A DNA stretch of 64,000 nucleotides. It comes from Pyropia haitanensis. Taxonomy: Eukaryota > Rhodophyta > Bangiophyceae > Bangiales > Bangiaceae. Position 1 is the stretch's first letter, and each line of letters starts with the position of its first letter. This document shows positions 52,614-64,000 of the stretch, one piece after another. Made by a program: the position numbers and the translations under genes. The DNA is taken from positions 1,350,064 to 1,414,063 of the forward strand of contig SDUX01000007.1 in the NCBI GenBank assembly GCA_008729055.1. Reading direction: 5' to 3'. Below the pieces are notes generated by a model that worked only from the letters and a program-made list of their open reading frames with translations, did no database searches and was not told the origin of the DNA.

Positions 52614-55600
52614 GACGAGGGCGGGGGCGGTCGCTCAGAGGGGGAGAGGGACCAGCGGTAGAGCAAGGACGACAGCGGGTACGACAACCAGGCGAAGCAC
52701 CCGACGGCGGTGACAGCGTCGATGCACACGGGGGGTGGGTTGGGGGGAGAGGGGGGGTGGGGGTTTGAACCCACGCCCGCGCCGCCCCGCGTTAACGGGG
52801 TCGACGACGAGGCTAGTGGGGAGCAACACTGCGCCCTCCTCAGGCAACTGCCCAGGCGAGACGCGCCTTGCCTCATAAAGGCAGTGCTCGCCTCGTGCCG
52901 GGTGTGAGGGTCCCCCCCCTCAATACCCCCCGCGAGTCCGTCCCCCACACAAACCCCGCGCGAGTCCGTCCCCCCCATCCACGCGGGTGCATCGACCCCA
53001 TCCGCGGCTACCATCGATGCTCTGTGGTAGGCAGGCCGCCTCGCCATCGGGCCTCGCGCGGGGGCGGTGATCGGCCCGCCGGTGCTTCAAGGTCAGCCAC
53101 ACAAGGGGTCCGGCTCGACGCCCGCGGCACATTCTGTGGGCATCCACCACTCTACCGCCCCTGGCCGCCCAAGAAACGCCCCCCCCCCCGTCATGGGCCA
53201 CTTGCCGCCTCCCATGCGCCGACCCCCCCCCCGGCACCTCGTCCACATTCGCTAGAGGCGATCTCGACCACTGCCGTGCTACGGATCGTGGAGCCCCGTG
53301 CAGCGACGGCGAGCACCTCTCGGGCCAGGCTGTCATTGGCACGCGTCGGTATGAACTCGGGGGGGCAGCCCAATGGGGGGCGCCGCGCGGCGGTCCCGCA
53401 AGCGCCGCAGTAGCCGCGGAGCCGCAAAACGCAGCCGCCGGGTGGCGCGGTCGTCGTCTCATATGGAAGCAGGGGACCGGCACGGCCGCGCCTCCGCCTA
53501 GCTGGCCGCCGTGCACTGCGCAGCTGCTGCAAGCTGCGACAGAGAAAAGACGCCTCCCGCAGCGCGTTCAAAGTCTGTGGCTGTCGGGTCGTCGTGTGCG
53601 CCGGGCCGCTTGTCAGGTGAGGAGGTGCGGTGGGATAGATCAACGGACGAGGTGGGGCCGAACAACGGACGGATGAGTGGCGACGATTGTCCCGCGCGGC
53701 CCCGGGGCCATCTGCCGCTGGCGGGCCAAGCGCTCGCTCCCACCAGTCGGGGCCCTCGTGGCGTAGCAGCGGCACCCACCGCGAGAGGAGCACGCTGGAA
53801 TCGCGCGCGGCTTCCGACATGCATCAGACAGAATTGCATTTATTTACGCTGAGGGCAACCCTAGTGCATCCGCCCGGACGTGGCCATCTCCACAGCTGTC
53901 AGGAGGACTCCGGCAGCGCCCGACCGCCGACACGCCGCGCCGCGGTTTGCGGACGTGAAGCGGACCGTCGCGGCCGGCTTGTTGGCTGCGTGCCGTCGTG
54001 GTGGTGCCGGTGGCGGCGGTGGCAACGGCAGCGACCGCGGCTACCGCGGCAATAGCGAACAAGGGGGCGTCTGTGGCGGCAGCGATGTCACAAGCAACCC
54101 TCCCCCCCCCTACCCACCCCTGCGTGGCAGTGGCGGTGGTCGGCCGCGTCACGGCACGATGCACCACCACTCGCCACGGCGTCCGGCCGCCCCCGCATTG
54201 GTGGCCGCGGACAGGGTGCAGCTTTGGCCGCGCGACCCGTGTCGACATGGCAAGCAGTGGGGCCCCGCTGTGGGGGGGGGGGGGCAGGGGCAGGTCGGCG
54301 GACACGGGTGAGCCGGGCGGTGCTCGGCCAGCGGCGGCGGCGCCCGTCGTCTCCGCGCTACCTGGCTCTCTGCCGGCGGCGGAGCCGTCGCGCGGGGCGG
54401 GCTGGGCTGAGGGCAGCAGCCGCGGCGGCCAGTTTGACCCTGTCGCCGTCGCCGCTGCGGGAACGCCGTGGGAGGTGGTGCTCCGCGTCTCTCCCCCCCC
54501 CTCCCCCCACCCTCACATCTCCTCCCCTTCTTCGAAATCCCCGCGGTCACTCGCGTGACAACCGCGCGGGGAGGCGGCGACCGCGTCAGTGGACCGCGGC
54601 CCCGGCCGCACACAGCCGACGCCGCGGCCTTGAACCAGCCCCCATGGACGCGGCGGCCAGCCGCGACACCGTGGGTGCTGCCCGCCGGCCATGGACGGGC
54701 TCTCCGTTTCTGTCACGATGGCACGGCAGCGAGCGGCCGCGTTTGTGGGGGGAACGCCCGAACCATCACTGTCCGCCCGTAAAACCACAGCAGTGCCACA
54801 CGTAGGGACCCGGCACGTCTCGATTTTGCGACGAACCGCGCCACATCTGCCAAGGTGCAGCCCAATCAGACCAATCACAAAAGGAACATACAGGCCATTG
54901 CAATGATGGCAAACATGTCACACACCCACACACAAAAACTTGCAAAAGACGTCCGTGCACCCCATTGCTGAGCCGTGGGCGACCACGTTGTACATATAGC
55001 ATATATGAGGCAATACCTCCTGAGGACAGTGCGACCGACCGGAAGCACCTTGTGGGCGTGCTAATACTGTAGGGTTGTCTTGTGAGGCGTGTCCTATAAG
55101 CGGGGGCACAACCTCTGTATCCTGTACTTCGCAGCGTCGCCCGGTCCCAGGACGCTGTGGTTGGGAGTGCAAAGACGATGCACTTGACTGATGAGGGGCG
55201 CGCCCGACCTCAAGATGTTGAGACGCGTCGCGCGTCCCCTTCCTTCCGTCCCAGCTGCGCTCGCCCGAAGATGTGGCTCGCTCGGCCCAATCACATGCCA
55301 AACATAGCGGCCCAGGCGATCATGGCGTCCATTGACTGTACGTATGCCTGAGTGCTGAGCCTCGGCCGACCATACCCACAGTATGTTCGAGGCACCCCCT
55401 CGTCGGGGGACACTGTGGGTGACAGGGCAGCGGTGTGCTCCGTTGTGCAGCTGTTCTCTGGTGGGGCATGGTGTGCGGCAGGGGGAGGGGCGGCGGGAGC
55501 GGCGACGCGTCCCCTGGATCTATATGAGCACCGCCGCCGAGCCCCACGACGCTGGGCTTCAGAACGCCCGCCGCACGGCACCTTCGCCGAGCTCGCTGTC

Positions 55601-55716
55601 CTCACTCTCCCCCCTTATCCGCCCATCTCTGCTTGCAAGGCCCATTGCCCGCCCACGAGCGGCACACGCTGGGCCCCCACCCTCTCGGGCACTCGCGGTG
55701 ACGCTGCGCCGGCAGG
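52614..55716. other. intergenic, no confident gene
   Basis: Divergent upstream region between the antiporter and the first copper-monooxygenase gene. 52900-54640 is C/G-rich with compositional ORFs only. The best, at 53998-54558 (+), is Ala/Pro-rich without a domain. 54800-55400 has balanced composition and shows nothing recognisable. I found no TATA box or other promoter signal I could defend. Confidence 0.45.
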
Positions 55717-58543
55717 ATGGCGCCCCGCCCTGCCCGTGTGGCCCTGTGGCTCGCGTTTGGTGCCGCCGCCGCCGCGACAGCGTCGGTGGCCATCCCCGCG
55801 TCGGCTCTGACCCGGTCCTACAACGCGTCGACGCCGCTGGCGGGGCCGACGGCGACGCTCCACTGGACGCTGCGCCCGTCCACGATTGACCTGGCGCTCG
55901 TCATCACCGCGGCCGACGTGGTCACCGCCAACGCAAGCGCGCTGTGGATGGGGTTTGGCATTGGCGACCCGGCGTCGGGCAGCATGCTCGGCGCGGACAT
56001 TGTGACGGCGGAATTTGGGGAGGGCGCGCCGGGCGGCGGCGGCGGCGGCGGCGCGGCGTGCAAGCTGGTGGACCGGCACGTGCCGATGGTGGCCTACCCC
56101 CTTGGCTCCGCCAATGGCGGTGACCCGGTCTTCCCCGACGCCGATGACTGCCCCAATAAGCAGTCGTGGGTGCTCGCCGCGTGTGCCGTCGACCCAGCGG
56201 CGGGGACGCTGACGCTCGAGGCGAGCCGCTCCCTCGCCGCCCCCGACCCCGCGCAGGACCGCGACATTGTGGCGGGCTCCAACCTGTTAATGTACGCGTA
56301 CGGCGACGGCTTTGGCTACCACGGCGCCGCGCGGCAGACGGTAGAGGTGGATCTGGCCGCGCCGGCACGGGGAGCACCCGCGGTTCAGACTGGGGACTTA
56401 GCTTCCACTGACCGCGTGCCCGCCGACGCGGACGGAGCGGTGCTGCTGTCCATGCCCAACTACTCCGTGTCTACAAATCGGACCGACTATGGGTGCGCGA
56501 CGTTTGACCTGTCCCCCCCGCCGCCAGGGGAGGTGCTCCAGGTAGTGGCGGCAGAGGCGGTGATCGACTTGGCCACTGCCGGAGGGCGGCTGGCGCACCA
56601 CCTGGTGTTGCTGTCATGCACCAAGACGCCGCTGTTTGACGAGTTCAAGGCGGGGCGCTCATGCTTGGACGCGATGCCGGCTTGCACTCAGTCGGTATTT
56701 GGGTACGCGTTTCCGCTGGCCTTGTGTGTCGCCGGTGCTTGCTCGTTGTGCTTCTATCGAGTTGTGGTGTTCTCAGTGGGACGGACGGAGCCGATCTGCC
56801 GAGGGACATATCGGTACGGATCGCGACTAACAGGTCTGCGCGGGAATATGGTCGGTGTTTACCACAGGTGGGCGGTTGGGAGTCAGCCACTGATTATGCC
56901 TGACGTGGCTGGCTTTCCCATCACCACGGACGAGCGCTTCTATCTGCTGCAAATGCACTATGACAATCCTGACGGGCTGGAGGGCATCATCGACACCTCG
57001 TCGGTGCGGCTCCACACGACGACCAAGCCTCGTCGGTACGAGAGTGGCGCCATCGGGCTCGGAAATCTGGGTGTCTTTATTGGCGACGAGCGGGTGCAAA
57101 GCGGCGTCAACTACACCTACACCTGCCCAAGCGAGTGCACGAGCCAGATGGCTGAGCCCGTTACGGTCTTCTACTCGGTACGTTGGATACCTCAATCGGG
57201 GGTCTCGTGGTCTTGCTACTTTTTTTGTCACTCGTGATCCCGCGCGGCCACGCTTTGGTCATCTCCGGGGACGCCCCCGCCAGCCTTGGTCATACTGAAC
57301 ACCAACTCACTCGACTGGACTGCCTTCACGAGTGGTTGCACTGGATCCCACCGTGCCACTGTTGTCGGTTTTGATTGCACAGGCCCTCCACGCTCACTAC
57401 ACGGCCCTGCAAATGTGGACCAATATCTACAGGAACGGCACCTTCTTTAAGACCCTGGAGGGTGTGAAACATTGGAGTAATGATCACCAGCGGCCTACCC
57501 TGTTTGAGCCGACGGTGCTCTACCCCGGTGACCGTTTGACAGTTTCTGCCGAGTTCAGTGTTGACAAGCTGGTCGCCGCTGGCCGCGGAGCCCCCGCCTG
57601 GGGATTGGGTACGCCGGACGAGATGCTGCTGACCGGTCTGGTTGTGTTCCCCCGCCCGCGACGGACAGGCGTGCACGCGGCACCGGGGGACACCATCACC
57701 AGCTGTGGGGGCTTCCACGTCGCTGCCACGGGGGAGGACTGGACGGTGTGCGGCGGGCGGGCGGCCGTTGCCAACAACGATAGTGCCAGCATTGAAGGCG
57801 TCGACTGGTTCAACAAGTCGGCACGGGCAGTGCCCGACGAGGCGGGCTGGTCCGACCCGTTCAACGAGGCCCCGACCTGCCTCGCGCAGCAGCGGCCGAC
57901 GCCGGTGCCCAAGGCCACGGGTGGCGATGGCGGCGAGTGCTTCCCGGCAGCCGCAACGGTGCGCCGCCGCCACGGGGGGGTGGTGTCCACGGTGCGGATG
58001 GACGACCTGCGCCTCGGCGACGAGGTGCTCGCCGCGGGCGGTGTCTACACCCGCGTGTACCTGTGGAGCCACGCCGACGCGGCGGCGGTCACGACATTTG
58101 TGCGGCTCGTCGCGACCCGTGCCGACGGCGGGCTGCACACGCTGCTCATCAGCGCGGGCCACCTGCTGCCGGCGGTTGTGCGCGGCGGTAGCGGGGACAG
58201 TGGCCCGACGCTCACCGCGGCGGCGTCGCTGGCGGTGGGTGACACCCTCTTTGCGGCCGACGGGTCGCCGCTGGTCCTCACTGCCGTCGTGCCGGGGGTA
58301 GCCGCGGCGGGGCTGTATCACCCCCACACGACGGCGGGTAACCTGGTCGTGGACGGGGTGGTCGCGTCGGACCTCACCACGGCCTTGCCGGCAGCGCTGG
58401 CCAGCGCGGCGCTGGCGCCGCTGCGCGCGGCGGGGGTGGCTGGGTGGACGGCGCCCGCGAGGGTGGCCAGCCGCCTGCTGCGGCGGGGGTGTGCGCCAGT
58501 CGTGCGCGCCGTCGCGGCGGCCCTGTGGTCCGTGGGTGCGTAA
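55717..58543 (+). CDS. secreted DOMON / type II copper monooxygenase / Hint-domain protein
   Basis: Three exons (55717-56702, 56868-57177, 57383-58543; introns of 165 and 205 bp with GTACGC and GTACGT donors and CAG acceptors) join in frame to 818 residues. A signal peptide (1-30) is followed by a DOMON domain (LALVITAADVVTANAS, then WMGFGIGDPASGSMLGADIV), then the two dopamine-beta-hydroxylase-like domains. All expected copper ligands are visible: H294-H295 (RLAHHLV), H359 (LQMHYDNP), H435-x-H437 (ALHAHY) and M513 (PDEMLLTG). From C618 (GECFPAAATV) a Hedgehog-type Hint domain follows: MDDLRLGDEVLAAGG, then TRVYLWSH, ISAGHLLPAV and a closing GLYHPHTTAG, VVDGVVAS. Hint domains cleave themselves at the starting Cys and may attach a nucleophile. 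The enzyme substrate is unknown. The fusion implies that the secreted oxidase is released or modified by autoprocessing. Confidence 0.9.
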
Positions 58544-58569
58544 TGGATGCGTGGGTGCGTAATGGATGC
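58532..58569 (+). repeat. 19-bp tandem duplication spanning the stop codon
   Basis: GTGGGTGCGTAATGGATGC occurs twice in a row. The first copy encodes the last residues and TAA stop of the Hint-domain protein; the second lies in the 3' flank. Confidence 0.9.
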
Positions 58570-59050
58570 GTGGGGAGGGAGGATGCTCTGGGGAAGGAGA
58601 CGGGGATAGGTGCTTCACCGCGTCCGTCTGCCATGGCAGTTTGGGGCAGCTGCGGGTGTAGAGGGGCGAACTTTGCGCGACAGGATGCCGGTTGCGTGTT
58701 AAGTTTCTTTATAGTAGAGGCAACCAGATGGAGGTTCGCCGGCAATCCTCAGCCAGCAGCCACGCCCGCGGCCAGACGACTCGCCCGTGTGCGGTGTGAG
58801 TGGCAAACTGGGTTTGCAATCCGCGACAAGGCAGCTTGGCTGGGCTGCTCGATAGAAAGTCTGGATGCCATCAGCTACCTGCAGTTTACCCTTTCCCTCC
58901 CGCTTGGCGCCGCCCCGCTAAGACTCCCCCCCGTCTCGCTGCCCCTGTCGGACCCTCCTCATCTCACCGCCCTTCTCGGCCCCTTCGCACAGACCGCTTC
59001 AAACCGCGAGGCGGCGTGGCTCGCGGCGCGGCGGTCGCTCCTCCCCTGTG
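58570..59050. other. intergenic
   Basis: 3' flank of the Hint-domain gene. No recognisable feature. Confidence 0.4.
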
Positions 59051-59668
59051 ATGACTGCACGCCTTCCGTCGATGGCTGCAGCCGCCAGCGCCGCCCCCCG
59101 CCTCGGAGAGGTGCGCTACGAGTGGGCGCGACGCGGCGGCGGCGGCGGCGGCGGCATCGGCGGGACGCCGCGTCGTCGCGGGTGGGGGGGGGGGAGTGGG
59201 GAGGGGCGGCTGGCTCGCCTGGTGTGGGCGGCGTTGGCGGCACTGCGGCGGCGGGTGCCGCCGGGTGGTTGAAGGCGGGGCGCGCCGCCAGTGGTGGCGG
59301 CGGCGGTAGCGACGGTGGCCGTCCCGTCGTGCTGGGGGGGGCGGGTGGTTGCCGGCGGCCACCGCGAGCGCGGTGTCAGCGCGCCGGTGGCGTGCGGCCG
59401 CGGCGGCGGCGTCGCGGCCCGCGGGTGGCCGACGCCACGGCGGCGGTGACGGCCGCGGCAAGGGGGCAGATGCGGGCGGGGGGCCATCCTCTGGGGAAGC
59501 CGGCCCCCCGCTCTGCCGGCCTAGGGGGTCGCCTCCACGGTCCCCGTCCCCGCTCCCCGCCCAGACTCAATATCCACTGTGTACCGCTGGCAACCACTCC
59601 CATCGTCAGTGCAGCGTCTGCTCGCTGCACCGACAGCTGCGGCGGCGGTCGATCGGGGGCGGTCCTGA

Positions 59669-59707
<39 letters not shown>

Positions 59708-60490
59708 TACCACCGCCGCCACCGGGGTGCGACGCGGGGTGTCTCAGTGGCGGCCGCGGTCCCAAAACGGCGGCGGCGGCCGGCAGCGGCAGCGGCGGCC
59801 GACGGGCGGGCAGTCGGCGGCCGCGGACAGACCACCGCGGACGGCGGTGGCAATCGCGGTCGTCACGCACCCGCGGCTCGCCCTTCGGATATTCCCGCCG
59901 CGTACCGCGACCGCCGTTGGCCTTGCCTCCGCCCTCAACTATCCCCCTTCCCACTCCCTGCACCCCCGTCCACTCAACTTCCTCCCCCTCATCCCACTTC
60001 CCCCCCCCCCCCCACTTCCCATTCCACATCAACTGACAAAAAGGCCAGCCGCCATCCATCTGCCGCGGGGTGACAACAGCGGCGGGGCCGGCCGGCGCGG
60101 CGGTGGCGGCTGCCGGCGCGGCCGCTATGCACGCCCCTACGCCACGCGGGTGGCGCTCCCGCCCACGACCCGCGGTCGTGGGTGCCCCGGCCTGGCCGTC
60201 GCCCTGCCGGCGGCGGGCTGCGGCTCACCACCACCGTGGAGCGGTTCGCGGCACTCGCCCCCCCCCGCGTGGCGATTGCGGTTGCCGCCGCCGCCGCCAC
60301 AGCGGACGTGGCCGCGCAAAACGCATCCGGTCGGCTGCCGGCCGACGAGGTGGTCGTTGGGGGGCGGCCGCTGCCGGGCGGCGGCGGCACGCGCTGGCGG
60401 CACGCGCTCGAGGCACGCGCGCGTGGTGCGCGCACCGCCGCGGCCACCGCGGGGGTGGGGGACCCCGTGGCGCTCGCCGCCGCCGCGTAG
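59051..60490 (+). CDS. possible low-complexity protein, unassigned
   Basis: I do not recognise this. Protein-like pieces on the plus strand are ARLPSMAAAASAAPRLGEVR and YEWARR right after Met at 59051, and at 60225-60490 TTTVERFAALAPPRVAIAV, NASGRLPADEVVVGG and RWRHALEARARG to a stop. Both are in the same frame, but the stretch between them contains stops in that frame and long CCG/GGC runs. An intron or base-count errors would be needed to join them. Confidence 0.22.
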
Positions 60491-62058
60491 CGCTGGGGCC
60501 GGCGGGGCACGTGCGTTGACGCGGCAGGTCGCCTGCCACGGTCACGGCGGCGACTCACCAAGAGGGCGCCTTGATCGACCAGTTGCTCCGCCGGGGGTGA
60601 GGACGTCATAGACGGCCGCTGCTGTCAGCACGCTGCCGGCCGCGGCGTCGGCCAACCCCATGGAGCCGCGGTGCGCCGGTGCGGCGGCGGGAGTGGTTGC
60701 CCGAGCCGCCGAGGGAGGGCAGACATGAAGGGGCCGCCCCCAGCCGTCAAGGTCCACCACCCCACCATTGCCAGCAACGCCTTCAGGGGCGCCGCCACCA
60801 GCGCGGGAGAGACTTCCAGCGCCAGTACCACCCCCCGCCGACCACCGCACGCCCGGCCCCAACAACACGGACACCCCCTCGCCGCCGCCGCCGCCGCAGA
60901 CGCGGCCGCCGCCGCCGCCGCCGCAGATGCCGCCGTCGCCGTCGCTGTCGCTACCACAGGGGAACGTGCACCCAGTGGGAGAAAGGGGGCTTTCACCGCT
61001 GCGGGGAGGGAGGGGGTGGGGGCGACGTGGTGGCAGGGGGACCGTCGCCGCCGCCGCCAAGGCGGTCGTTGCCAGTGTCGCCCCGGCCGACAAGTGGAAG
61101 AGGCCCGTCTCCTGCTGTCGGGCGACTAGCTTTCAGGATTAATTGGACACACTTTTTGGGAATTCTTCAAAATGATGAAGAGCTTGGTGAGCTCATGGAT
61201 GTCCCCAGTTGGAATTTGTCCACCAAGTGCCCTCTACTTGGGCGCCACACTTGCGCCTTTGTGCGGTCCATTATTCCTGCTGACCCACAGTCTTGGCTTG
61301 ACATCCGACACCCGCGCGCCAGATTTTGGCTGCCACGCCGCTCACCTTGGCGGTCACCTGCCACGCCACGACGGGTGAATACCGCGTAGCGCCGCGGCTC
61401 GACGGGTCAGCCCCACCCGCCATAGCGTCTGGATTGGTCATGCGGCCCCATCTGTGGGCCCCGCCCGCCGCGGTGGCGGGCACGACGCGCGGCCACCTCC
61501 CGGCGGGGACGGGCGGGGCCCGCCGCCAACCACCCGCGGCGGCGGCCTCGCTTCGTTGGTGTGCCTTTTCCGGTTCCGCCCCCACCTGCCGCACCCGCCG
61601 CGGGCGCGTGACGGGTCACGCACGCCCCACCAGTCGGAGGCAGTGGGGACGGTGTTGCGACCGGCGCGACCACCCGGGACCGGGGGGACCACCGTGGCTG
61701 CCGCGGGCGCGCCGCCGCCTCCCCCCCCCCCCCCCCCCCCCCCCTGCTCTCCTCTGAAGCAGCGCCTCTCAGCGGCGGCGTCCGAGAATCCCCGCCCAAC
61801 ATGCGGCCGGCGCGGGGCCGCGCGGTCCATGGAGCTCCCGCCTCTCCACTGAACGACGACCGTCCGGCTGGACGACGTCGCGCTCGCGCCGACCACCACC
61901 CCCTCCGCTCTCCCCTCCAACGCCCCTGTTGATGGTCCCACCACGCCCTGTTCGCGCTACTCCCGTTGCCGCTCGCCTGGGAACGGCGCGGGCCCCCGTT
62001 GTGGCCCTGCGTGCTTCCGCCCCCCTTCCCTTGCTCACGGTGCCGCTGGACCGGCGGG
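60491..62058. other. intergenic; weak minus-strand coding signal at 60542-61000
   Basis: On the minus strand the peptides VVLALEVSPALVAAPLKALL and MVGWWTLTAGG (near 60830-60730) and SMGLADAAAGSVLTAAAVYD (near 60660-60600) look protein-like but lie in different frames, so no gene model is offered. 61130-61330 is less GC-rich with no domain. 61440-62058 is the upstream region of the second copper-monooxygenase gene and contains a C run at about 61720-61744. Confidence 0.3.
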
Positions 62059-62410
62059 ATGGGGCGCCGCGCCGTCCGCGTTTGTTCGTGGCTGTCGGTG
62101 GCCGCTGCCGCCGCCGCCGCTGTCGCCGCCGCCGCGCTTGTTGTGGCGGCACCGGCAGCCACCGCGGCGGCCGCCCTGACGCGCACCTACGCCGCGTCGG
62201 CGCGGCTACCCGGCCCCGGTGGGACGCTCTACTGGACGCTGCGTCCGACGACGATTGACCTCGCGCTCGTCGTTGCCGCGCCCGCGGTGGTCACCGCCAA
62301 CGCGAGCTCCCTGTGGGTGGGGTTTGGCATTGGCGACCCGGCGTCGGGCAGCATGCTCGGCGCAGACATTGTGACGGCCGAGTTTGGGGCCACCCCGGCC
62401 GGTGGCGGTG

Positions 62411-62454
<44 letters not shown>

Positions 62455-64000
62455 GGCGGCGGTAACGGCGCGTTGTGCAAACTGGTGGACCGGCACGTGC
62501 CGATGGTGGCCTACCCCCTTGGCTCTGCCAATGGCGGTGACCCGGTCTTTCCCGACGCCGACGACTGCCCCAATAAGCAGTCGTGGGTGCTCGCCGCGTG
62601 TGCCGTCGACCCAGCGGCGGGGACGCTGACGCTCGAGGCGAGCCGCTCCCTCGCCGCCCCCGACCCCGCGCAGGACCGCGACATTGTGGCGGGCTCCAAC
62701 CTGCTCATGTACGCGTACGGCGACGGCTTTGGCTACCACGGCGCCGCGCGGCAGACGGTGGAGGTGGATCTGGCCGCGCCGGCGCGGGGAGCACCCGCGG
62801 TCCAGGCGGGGGACCTCGCATCGGTCGGTGGAGTGCCCGCCGACGCGGACGGGGAGGTGCTGCTGCGGATGCCCGACTATCCAGTGTCGGCCAACGCGAC
62901 CGACTATGGGTGCGCGACGTTTGAGCTGCCACCGCCCCCGCCGGGGGGGGTGGTGCAGATGGTCGCCGCAGAGGCGGTGATTGACACGACGACCGCCGGC
63001 GGCCGGCTGGCGCACCACCTGGTCGTGCTGTCGTGCGTCAAGACGCCGCTGTTTGACGAGTTCAAGGCGGGGCGCTCGTGCATCTACATGATCCCGGCCT
63101 GCACCGAGACTGTTTTTGGGTATGTTCGTGTCTGCTGGTCTTGGAGGCCGGCTGTGCTTGCGCATCATGCCTGCGAACGCAAACATTTGTCCGTCGGGGG
63201 GGGGAGGGACCCGTACTGGGGCGGGGTGTGACACGGACATTGACTCACACGCTCGCGCCTGTTCATGGTCGGCATTGTGCCGGGCAGGTGGTCGGTCGGG
63301 GGCACGCCGCTGGTCCTGCCGGCCGAGGCTGGCCTGCCCATCACAGCTGTCGAGCGCTTCTTTCTGCTTCAGGTTCACTATGACAACCCAGAAGGGCTGC
63401 AGGGCCTCGTCGACAACACGTCGGTACGCTTCCACACGACGACCAAGCCCCGCCGGTATGACAGTGGCGTCATTCGGCTTGGCAACCCGGGCATCTTTAT
63501 TGGTGACGAGCGGGTGGAGAGTGGCGTCAACTACACGTACACGTGCGCAAGCGAGTGCACGAGCCAGATGGCAGGACCGGTGACGGTCTTCTACTCGGTA
63601 CGTTGCGTGCGAAGGTTGAGGCCGTAGTATGAATTTTCCTGCGTGCATGCCATGCGTTCCTCCTCTGCGGCACGCTGTCCCGCGAAAGAACCTCCTCCTT
63701 TGTCTTAGTGAACACCAACTGACCGGACTCGCCTCTCAAGGACAAATGGCGGATACGGTAGTTCTTGGTGTACGACGTTGTCTTTGTTCCTTGTACAGGC
63801 CCTCCATGCTCACTACACGGCCCTGCAGCTGTGGACTAACATCTACAGGAACGGCACCTTCTTCAAGACCCTGGAGGGTGTGAAGCACTGGAGTAATGAT
63901 CACCAGCGGCCTACCCTCTTCAAGCCAACGGTGCTCTACCCCGGCGACCGTTTGACGGTGTCTGCGCAGTATGGGGTGGATAAGCTGGTCGCCGCTGGTC
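62059..64000 (+). CDS. second DOMON / copper monooxygenase paralog, cut by the window end
   Basis: Exons 62059-63119 and 63288-63597, and a third starting at 63799 that runs off the window, follow the same phases as the paralog 6 kb upstream (exon 2 is 310 nt in both). Donors are GTATGT and GTACGT; acceptors end GCAG and ACAG. The signal peptide is Ala-rich. The DOMON domain has a longer Gly run. Copper ligands RLAHHLV, LQVHYDNP and ALHAHY are intact; the Met ligand and any Hint domain lie beyond the window. Protein identity with the first copy is high throughout, and near-complete at DNA level in part of exon 1 and in exon 3. Intron sequences have diverged, so the duplication is not very recent overall. 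Confidence 0.9.

Noticed and set aside
52740..52840. tRNA-like T-arm (GTGGGTTCAAACCCCCAC on the minus strand)
   Set aside because: No acceptable 7-nt anticodon loop or D-arm could be folded upstream, and the acceptor stem is imperfect.

Overview
This is nuclear DNA from a very GC-rich eukaryote. The genes are widely spaced and carry zero to two short GT-AG introns. Proteins have long Gly/Ala/Pro-rich insertions, and poly-G/poly-C runs occur throughout. An alpha-carbonic anhydrase, a HAD phosphatase resembling the plant SOQ1 HAD domain with a possible plastid transit peptide, an SOS1-like Na+/H+ antiporter and Hint-domain proteins together suggest an alga. A Bangiales-type red alga (Porphyra/Pyropia-like) is my best guess; this is inference, not proof. 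I saw no bacterial-style operons, CRISPR arrays or convincing tRNA/rRNA genes.

Layout. 1-1676: 3' part of a low-complexity gene. 2346-3729 (-): NatB catalytic subunit NAA20 in three exons, with a partial copy of its 3' end just downstream. 3730-12110: mostly non-coding, with a short inverted-repeat element (5437-6068), a degenerate tandem repeat and weak ORFs. 12111-12938 (+): alpha-carbonic anhydrase. 12939-17036: repeats, including a 31-nt G tract. 17037-18176 (+): disordered protein ending in a PNRC/EDC1-type decapping-activator motif. 19786-20670 (-): bZIP factor.

23169-35442: a large transposon of about 12.3 kb. It has matching inverted termini, a TGA target duplication and a perfect 36-bp-arm palindrome near its left end. 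It encodes a PIF/Harbinger (Plant_tran-type) DDE transposase (+) and, convergently, a Myb/SANT-like protein (-). Upstream of the Myb-like frame is a reading frame with a duplicated Cys-rich module and about 26 repeats of 29 residues, most containing a GW/WG dipeptide. This is the most novel item in the window.

36049-39569 (+): VPS52, a GARP/EARP tethering subunit. About 40120-41086 (-): unassigned coding candidate. 41933-44358 (+): EF-hand protein. 45264-46655 (+): SOQ1-type HAD phosphatase, convergent with 46957-52613 (-), an SOS1-like Na+/H+ antiporter. 55717-58543 and 62059 to the window end (+): two tandem secreted DOMON/copper monooxygenase paralogs. The first ends in a Hedgehog-type Hint domain.

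Several conserved genes (NAA20, transposase, VPS52, EF-hand protein) change reading frame exactly at or beside G/C homopolymers. The simplest reading is homopolymer-length errors in the assembly, so coding spans that cross such runs should be treated as approximate.
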